From assembly GCA_964651095.1 (NCBI GenBank), contig CAZYWO010000075.1, positions 1-9,645 of the forward strand: a stretch of 9,645 nt of DNA, read 5' to 3'. A program made the position numbers and the translations under genes. Shown here piece after piece: positions 4,996-9,645 of this stretch (position 1 is the stretch's first letter; each line of letters starts with the position of its first letter). Origin of the DNA: SUG1106 sp964651095 (lineage in GTDB: Bacteria > Bacillota > Clostridia > Peptostreptococcales > Anaerovoracaceae). The notes under the pieces were generated by a model. That model saw only the letters and a list, made by a program, of their open reading frames with translations. It ran no database searches and had not been told where the DNA came from.

Positions 4996-6951
4996 TTAAT
5001 CTTCTTCTGCCTTGTGAGCTTCGATAATCTTTTGAGCCAGATGAGCAGGTACTTCCTCGTACTTCTCAAATCTCATAGTGAATGCGCCTCTGCCTTGAGT
5101 CATAGCTCTTAAACCAATTGCATAATCAAAAAGTTCAGCCTGAGGAGCTACTGCAAGAAGCTTTTGTCCACCGTCAGCTAAAGGTTCCATACCAAGAATT
5201 TTACCTCTTCTCTTGTTCATGTCACCCATTACATCTCCCATATAATCATCAGGTACTGTAATTTCAAGTTTCATGATTGGTTCCAGCAGGCAAGGTTTAG
5301 CTTCTACAATACCTTTTTTGAAAGCTAATGAAGCTGCAATCTTGAATGCCATTTCGTTGGAGTCAACATCATGGTATGAGCCATCATATAAAACTGCTTT
5401 AACATTTACTACTTTGCAGCCTGCCAGAGGACCCTTGTCCATACACTCAAGCAGTCCTTTTTCTACTGCCGGAACATAGTTCTTAGGTACTGAACCGCCG
5501 AATAATTCTTCAGAGAATTCAAATTCTTGTTCAGATGGTGAGAATCTGATATGTACGTCACCGTACTGACCTGCGCCGCCTGACTGCTTCTTATGTTTTC
5601 CTTGAACATCGGAGCTTCCCTTGATGGTTTCTCTGTAAGCAATCTTCTGAGGAACAGTCTTAACAGTTACTCCAAATCTGTCTTTTAGCTTGGCAAGGAT
5701 TACGGAAAGCTGAATATCTCCCTGTCCGCCAAGAAGTGTCTGACGAGTTTCAGTATTTCTTTCAACTACAAACGACGGGTCTTCTTCTCTGAGTTTATTC
5801 AAGCCTGAAGACATCTTATCCTCATCGCCCTTGTCTGCTGCTTCGATAGCTATATAATATGAAGGTTCCGGATAATCCAAAGGTAAATATCTTATAATAT
5901 CTGATTTATCGCAAAGTGTATCGCCTGACAATGTGTACTGTAATTTTGCTACGGCAACGATGTCTCCGGCTTCTGCATAGTTCAATTCAGTCTGGTTTTT
6001 ACCTCTTAGGAAGAACAGTTTACCCAGTTTTTCTGTCTTTCCTGCTCTTTCATTGTACACTTCATCTCCTGAATTAAGTTTTCCTGTTACAACCTTCATA
6101 ACTGAAATCTTACCTACGAATGGGTCCACGATAGTTTTAAATACGAAAGCGGATACCGGAGCATCTACTACCGATATTCTTTCTACCGGCTCGTTATTAT
6201 CGTTGAAGCCTGCATAAGGACCGTGCATAAGCGGAGTAGGAACATAAGTTACGAGAAGGTCAAGCAGTCCTTCAAGACCTGCGCCAAGCTGGAAAGCAGA
6301 TGAGCATACAGGAACTATACCGCCATCTGAAATTCCTTTCTTCAAGCCATTAAGAATTTCTTCATCAGAGAAATCATCTCCGTTAAAATATTTTTCCATC
6401 AGTTCATCGTCTGTCATAGCGATGGCTTCTTTTAATTCTTCGTCAATTTCTGCAGAAAGCGGCCAGCTAAAAGGAATTAGTTTTTCACCGAATTTGTCCT
6501 TTAATTCTCCAAAAGTTTTATAGAAGTCGAATTCATCCTTGTCTCTCTTATTGATAACGATGAATCTCGGAGTCTTATATCTTTCGCATGCTTTCCATGC
6601 CGCTTCAGTACCAACCTGAACACCGGAACCTGCATCAACCATTATTACAGCGGCTTCAGCAGCTCTCAATGCAGCATTTACTTCGCCTACAAAGTCAAAA
6701 TAACCCGGAGTATCGATAAAATTAATTTTGTTTTCTTTCCAAAGGATAGGTACTACAGATGTGTTGATGGAATAACCTCTTTCGATTTCCATTTTATCGT
6801 AATCGGATACAGTATTGCCGTCTTCAACTCTACCCATTCTGTTAGTAACGCCAGTTGCAAGCAGGGCTGCTTCGAGGAATGTAGTCTTACCGCATCCGCC
6901 ATGCCCAAGCAAGGCAACGTTTCTTATAGTTTCGCTTGTATAACCTTTCAT
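4996..6951 (-). CDS. Elongation factor G-like translational GTPase (EF-G paralogue)
   Basis: A five-domain GTPase of the EF-G superfamily, 651 residues from the ATG at 6951, somewhat shorter than canonical EF-G (about 690). The G domain has a divergent P-loop GHGGCGKTT (16-24, not AHIDAGKTT), switch I ending in RGYSI (not RGITI), DTPGYFDF (80-87) and NKRD (134-137). Domain II (about 265-348) has the VDPFVGK motif. Domain IV includes SGGAGQYGDVHI, and domain V includes GDMNKRRGKILGM. Tyr in DTPGY replaces the His that activates water for GTP hydrolysis in canonical EF-G. The pattern matches the 'EF-G-like' paralogue family found beside a normal fusA in many bacteria, whose role is poorly defined. 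It is not a TetM-type protection protein, since those keep DTPGH. ATG 6951 follows GGAGG with good spacing; a TTG at 6969 sits ahead of the SD and is rejected. Confidence 0.93.
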   Translation of the reverse strand: MKGYTSETIRNVALLGHGGCGKTTFLEAALLATGVTNRMGRVEDGNTVSDYDKMEIERGYSINTSVVPILWKENKINFIDTPGYFDFVGEVNAALRAAEAAVIMVDAGSGVQVGTEAAWKACERYKTPRFIVINKRDKDEFDFYKTFGELKDKFGEKLIPFSWPLSAEIDEELKEAIAMTDDELMEKYFNGDDFSDEEILNGLKKGISDGGIVPVCSSAFQLGAGLEGLLDLLVTYVPTPLMHGPYAGFNDNNEPVERISVVDAPVSAFVFKTIVDPFVGKISVMKVVTGKLNSGDEVYNERAGKTEKLGKLFFLRGKNQTELNYAEAGDIVAVAKLQYTLSGDTLCDKSDIIRYLPLDYPEPSYYIAIEAADKGDEDKMSSGLNKLREEDPSFVVERNTETRQTLLGGQGDIQLSVILAKLKDRFGVTVKTVPQKIAYRETIKGSSDVQGKHKKQSGGAGQYGDVHIRFSPSEQEFEFSEELFGGSVPKNYVPAVEKGLLECMDKGPLAGCKVVNVKAVLYDGSYHDVDSNEMAFKIAASLAFKKGIVEAKPCLLEPIMKLEITVPDDYMGDVMGDMNKRRGKILGMEPLADGGQKLLAVAPQAELFDYAIGLRAMTQGRGAFTMRFEKYEEVPAHLAQKIIEAHKAEED

Positions 6952-6990
6952 AGAATTCGGACCTCCCAAATATATTTTACAATCGTGAAT

Positions 6991-7019
6991 ATCATAACAT
7001 AGTCTTTAATTGTTTTTAA
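6991..7019 (-). promoter_or_regulatory. Candidate promoter of the EF-G-like gene
   Basis: On the minus strand TTAAAA (7019-7014), 17 bp, TATGAT (6996-6991) with TG one base upstream of the -10 hexamer (extended -10). The leader would be about 33 nt and includes GGGAGG. The alternative -35 TTGTCA (7042-7037) also lies 17 bp from the TTAAAA element. Confidence 0.45.
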
Positions 7020-7036
7020 TGGTAATATCTATATTA

Positions 7037-7050
7037 TGACAACTTTGTCA
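7037..7050. repeat. Short palindrome upstream of the EF-G-like gene
   Basis: TGACAA, CT, TTGTCA is an exact 6-2-6 inverted repeat, 18 bp upstream of the candidate promoter. Its place would suit an operator or activator site, but no regulator family is implied by the sequence. Confidence 0.35.
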
Positions 7051-7072
7051 CAATCTTAGAATTTATTATAAC

Positions 7073-7101
7073 AAAAACCTGTTGAAATTACAACAGGTTT
7101 T
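7073..7101. terminator. Intrinsic terminator after the MATE gene
   Basis: AAAACCTGTTG (7074-7084), a 6-nt loop, CAACAGGTTTT (7091-7101) form a perfect 11-bp stem. On the minus strand it ends in a run of five T, giving a strong terminator about 50 nt beyond the MATE stop codon. Confidence 0.8.
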
Positions 7102-7151
7102 CACAATAGGTATCACTTCAATTTTTATTTGTAAATTATGTCTTAATAATA

Positions 7152-8522
7152 TTACGCTACCCTCTGCGCATATTCTTCAAACTTGTCCTCAATGTGTTTA
7201 TGTTTCTTGATTGCCCCTGACATTATATATTTAGATACTTGGTCAAGCGCCATAAAAGCCCATATCCATGTAATCGAACGTTTTAGAATTACTCCGCAGA
7301 TGAAAGCTCCCGGCATCCTGATAAGCCAAGTCCCAGCCATGTGAAGTTCAAAAGGCGCGGTCTTAAATCCGGCAGAGCGTATTATACCGCAGTTGACTTT
7401 ATATAAATTCTGAGGGATTTGGATAAGTCCCATAGTCATAACGTAGGTCATACCAATTTTTATAAGTTCCGGTTTGTCGGTCAGAAGCGACATCATAAAC
7501 TTTGCTTTGAAGAATAGTATGCACGACGTACACAAAGTGATTGCAAAGCAGATTTTCTTTATTTCTCTTTCGTAAGATTTAAACAGCTCTTTATCCTGTA
7601 ATCCGAAAGAGGCTGCAATCAGCGATGTTGCAGCCACACTGAAACCGTTGGCAGGAACCTCTGTAATCATTTCAGCCTGCAATCCCAGTTGATACGCAGA
7701 AAAAAATTCCTCTCCGTACTGCATTACTATTATTGAAAGTAAAATCGATCCTACATGCCAGTTAAGGTTTTCTCCCGCAGCCGGAACGCCAAGAGTATAA
7801 ACTCCTGCAAGTCTGCGCTTTTCCAACATTAAGCAGTATTTCCTGCTGCACTCCATCTTTTCCATCTTGCCATTCTTTTTATACAGCAAGATAATATAGA
7901 TGATAGCTCCTACAGTCCTAGATACTGCAATGGAAATCGATGCCCCCAGATATCCCAGTTCCGGCGCTCCAAACTTACCGAAGATCAGCATAAATCCGCA
8001 TATCACATTGACAACATTCATTACAACAGCAATTTTCATAGGCGTAACGGTATCACCAAGCCCCTGATAAAACGACGCTGAGATATTAACTATACACATA
8101 CCCAGAAAGCCAATCAGCGCTAATCTAAAATACGGAACTGCATATTCAATAAGTGCTGTATTGTCCTTTGAAAATATTGATAAAAGCGGTGCAGATGCAA
8201 AATAAAACAGCCCCATAACCGCTAAGGTTACCATCATCATCGAGGTCAAAGTTTGTTCAAATGAAAGTTTGCAGTCTGTGTTTTCACCTTTTGCGTGTTT
8301 TTGAGAAACCATTATGGTTAATCCTACGCCGATACCTCTGAATACAAAGAATATAATGTCTGTAAGTTTATTGCTTATTCCTTGTGCCGATATAGATGAT
8401 ATGGTCAGTCTGCCAACCATAGCGCTGCTTACAATGCTGGTAAGAACTTGCAAAAGCCCTTCTAATGCCATCGGAAGCATTATTGACAGAATTTTTTTGC
8501 GGATTGATTTCTTGTCGTACAT
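7152..8522 (-). CDS. MATE-family efflux transporter
   Basis: A 456-residue integral membrane protein of the multidrug and toxic compound extrusion family, which exports cationic drugs, dyes or metabolites using a sodium or proton gradient. The N-terminus PMALEGLLQVLTSIVSSAMV with GRLT following is the typical first MATE helix and loop. About twelve hydrophobic segments follow, split into two six-helix halves by a basic loop (KKNGKMEKMECSRK, near 215-228). The ATG at 8522 has GAGGAG upstream at a spacing of about 12 nt, longer than usual. A candidate promoter lies at 8598-8626 and a strong terminator follows the stop codon, so the gene appears monocistronic. The substrate cannot be inferred, and neighbours give no hint of it. 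Confidence 0.93.
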   Translation of the reverse strand: MYDKKSIRKKILSIMLPMALEGLLQVLTSIVSSAMVGRLTISSISAQGISNKLTDIIFFVFRGIGVGLTIMVSQKHAKGENTDCKLSFEQTLTSMMMVTLAVMGLFYFASAPLLSIFSKDNTALIEYAVPYFRLALIGFLGMCIVNISASFYQGLGDTVTPMKIAVVMNVVNVICGFMLIFGKFGAPELGYLGASISIAVSRTVGAIIYIILLYKKNGKMEKMECSRKYCLMLEKRRLAGVYTLGVPAAGENLNWHVGSILLSIIVMQYGEEFFSAYQLGLQAEMITEVPANGFSVAATSLIAASFGLQDKELFKSYEREIKKICFAITLCTSCILFFKAKFMMSLLTDKPELIKIGMTYVMTMGLIQIPQNLYKVNCGIIRSAGFKTAPFELHMAGTWLIRMPGAFICGVILKRSITWIWAFMALDQVSKYIMSGAIKKHKHIEDKFEEYAQRVA

Positions 8523-8597
8523 TTTCCGGATACGCTCCTCTTGATGATGAAAATTCTGCTATTTGAATTTTGCCAAAATATTGGTTTATTTTCTCTC

Positions 8598-8626
8598 ATC
8601 TTATTACTTTCAGAAGTATTTTTCAA
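8598..8626 (-). promoter_or_regulatory. Candidate promoter of the MATE gene
   Basis: On the minus strand TTGAAA (8626-8621), 17 bp, TAAGAT (8603-8598). The -35 has five of six and the -10 four of six consensus bases. The predicted leader is about 70 nt and ends with GAGGAG ahead of the MATE ATG. Confidence 0.4.
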
Positions 8627-8695
8627 CAGGTATTTTACTTTATTTTTCTAAGCTTCAACTATAGTTTTTTTCAATAGATTTTAGCTGCATTGCAT

Positions 8696-8724
8696 GGGGC
8701 GCATGGATTTCTTTCGCCCCTTTT
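8696..8724 (+). terminator. Orphan GC-rich hairpin with T-run on the plus strand
   Basis: GGGGCG (8696-8701), a 13-nt loop, CGCCCC (8715-8720) and TTTT. It looks like a plus-strand intrinsic terminator, although no plus-strand gene lies upstream within this gap; both neighbours run the other way. It may stop antisense transcription or end a small RNA; the loop is long and the T-run short. Confidence 0.35.
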
Positions 8725-8743
8725 CTGTAGCTCCACGCGATAT

Positions 8744-8794
8744 AAAAAAGCTGCTTCACCTTGCAACTTATTTGCACAGTGCAGCAGCTTTTTA
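8744..8794. terminator. Intrinsic terminator after asnS
   Basis: AAAAAGCTGCT (8745-8755) pairs with AGCAGCTTTTT (8783-8793). The arm continues inward through CAC/GTG and TGCAA/TTGCA, broken by small mismatched loops. On the minus strand it ends in six T, so it serves asnS; an equally good T-run on the plus strand makes it bidirectional. Confidence 0.78.
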
Positions 8795-8902
8795 AACTTG
8801 CCTAAAATATTCTGAATTTTTTACCACTAATATTTTATATTGTTAAATGTCTCGTCATTTTGCCATATGCAAAGAAAGCATATTAGCTTAAGACTCTAAA
8901 CG

Positions 8903-9645
8903 TTAGAACTCTGCTGTTTTTGGAGTTCTTGGGAATGGAAGCACATCTCTGATATTAGCCATACCTGTAATATACATGATTATTCTTTCAAATCCCAAAC
9001 CGTAACCGGCATGTTTTACACCGCCGTATTTTCTAAGATCCAAATACCACCAGTAATCTTCTTCTCTAAGACCCAGTTCTTTCATTCTTGCTGTCAGAAC
9101 ATCAAGTCTTTCTTCTCTCTGGCTGCCTCCGATGATTTCTCCCACACCCGGCACAAGCAGGTCGCATGCTGCAACTGTCTTGTTGTCATCGTTCAAACGC
9201 ATATAAAACGCCTTTATATCCTTTGGATAGTCGGTTACAAACAGAGGTTTTTTGAAGATTTCCTCTGTGAGATACCTTTCGTGTTCAGTTTGAAGGTCGA
9301 TGCCCCATTCAACAGGATATTGGAATTCCTTGCCTGACTTTTGGAGAAGTTCTACCGCTTCTGTATAAGTTACACGACCAAAATCAGAATTTACTATATT
9401 GTTAAGTCTTTCCAGCAAGCCTTTGTCCATAAAGCTGTTGAAGAACTGCATTTCTTCCGGTGCATTTTCGAGAACGTAGTTGATTATATATTTAATCATA
9501 GCTTCTGCCAATTCCATATTATCTTTAAGATCAGCAAAGGCAATTTCAGGTTCAATCATCCAGAATTCAGAAGCATGTCTTGCGGTGTTTGAATTTTCAG
9601 CTCTAAATGTAGGACCAAAGGTATAAACATTTCTAAATGCCAGCG
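8903..9645 (-). CDS. asnS: Asparagine--tRNA ligase, C-terminal part (cut by window edge)
   Basis: The enzyme joins asparagine to tRNA-Asn using ATP, in the cytoplasm. About 247 codons are visible, roughly the last half of a protein that is usually about 460 residues; the start lies beyond the right edge. The frame stays open past the internal ATG at 9559 to the edge and encodes class II motif 2, TFGPTFRAENSNTARHASEF, followed by WMIEPEIAF, so that ATG is not the start. Near the C-terminus are LLVPGVGEIIGGSQRE and motif 3, GLGFERIIMYITGMANIRDV, then LPFPRTP, which mark AsnRS rather than AspRS or LysRS. The gene ends with TAA and is followed by a small hairpin and a strong terminator. The identification is secure. 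Confidence 0.96.
   Translation of the reverse strand, partial: LAFRNVYTFGPTFRAENSNTARHASEFWMIEPEIAFADLKDNMELAEAMIKYIINYVLENAPEEMQFFNSFMDKGLLERLNNIVNSDFGRVTYTEAVELLQKSGKEFQYPVEWGIDLQTEHERYLTEEIFKKPLFVTDYPKDIKAFYMRLNDDNKTVAACDLLVPGVGEIIGGSQREERLDVLTARMKELGLREEDYWWYLDLRKYGGVKHAGYGLGFERIIMYITGMANIRDVLPFPRTPKTAEF

Larger units (their letters stand above)
8523..8902. other. Intergenic region between asnS and the MATE gene
   Basis: This 380-nt gap has no credible gene on either strand. It holds, reading from the asnS end, a small ATATGC/GCATAT hairpin (8865-8883), the asnS terminator (8744-8794), a GC-rich hairpin followed by TTTT on the plus strand (8696-8724), the MATE promoter (8598-8626) and the MATE leader of about 70 nt. 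The remaining sequence is AT-rich with no further structure noticed. Confidence 0.6.

Noticed and set aside
4996..6951. EF-G-like protein as a TetM-type tetracycline protection protein
   Set aside because: Ribosomal protection proteins keep the canonical P-loop and DTPGH motif; this one has GHGGCGKTT and DTPGY, which matches the EF-G-like paralogue family.
8523..8743. Riboswitch in front of the MATE gene, such as a guanidine class
   Set aside because: MATE genes sometimes follow riboswitches, but the leader downstream of the predicted promoter is AT-rich, lacks a stable stem and shows no motif of a class I know.
9557..9559. ATG at 9559 as start of a short AsnRS-like protein
   Set aside because: The frame remains open upstream and encodes class II motif 2 (RAENSNTARHASEF), so the gene simply runs off the window.
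9011..9592. Plus-strand open frames opposite asnS (9011-9337 and 9341-9592)
   Set aside because: Both are antisense to the conserved AsnRS catalytic domain and have no supporting features.

Overview
The window is AT-rich chromosomal DNA with strong AGGAGG-type ribosome binding sites, short intergenic gaps and hairpin-plus-T-run terminators. The protein set looks like a low-GC Gram-positive bacterium of the class Clostridia. The order or family within that class cannot be fixed from this sequence alone. I see no transposase, integrase, tRNA, rRNA or CRISPR array, so this reads as core genome rather than a mobile island.

Layout: positions 1-2282 hold a plus-strand two-component system, an OmpR-type response regulator overlapped by a membrane histidine kinase, behind a repeat-rich promoter. 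A gap at 2283-2523 with a bidirectional terminator separates it from a run of minus-strand genes. In window order these are radA (2524-3894), a ZIP-family metal transporter (4044-4823), an EF-G-like translational GTPase (4996-6951), a MATE-family efflux transporter (7152-8522) and the C-terminal half of asnS (8903 to the window edge). On the minus strand the order of transcription is asnS, MATE, EF-G-like, ZIP, radA. Each gene has its own terminator-like hairpin downstream and a separate leader, so they look like single transcription units rather than one operon.

The genes do not form one pathway. They cover signal transduction, DNA repair, metal uptake, translation, multidrug or metabolite export and tRNA charging. 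The most informative regulatory signal is in front of radA: a good sigma-A promoter (TTGTCA-17-TATTAT, minus strand) whose predicted start site lies in the perfect palindrome AAAGAAC-ATAG-GTTCTTT. This contains the GAAC-N4-GTTC core of the Gram-positive LexA (DinR) SOS box, which suggests damage-inducible radA. Other points worth a second look are the EF-G paralogue, where Tyr replaces the catalytic His of the DTPGH motif; the shortened zinc-finger spacing in RadA; tandem repeats in front of the two-component system; and several structured intergenic elements. I did not find convincing evidence of an entirely new biological system.
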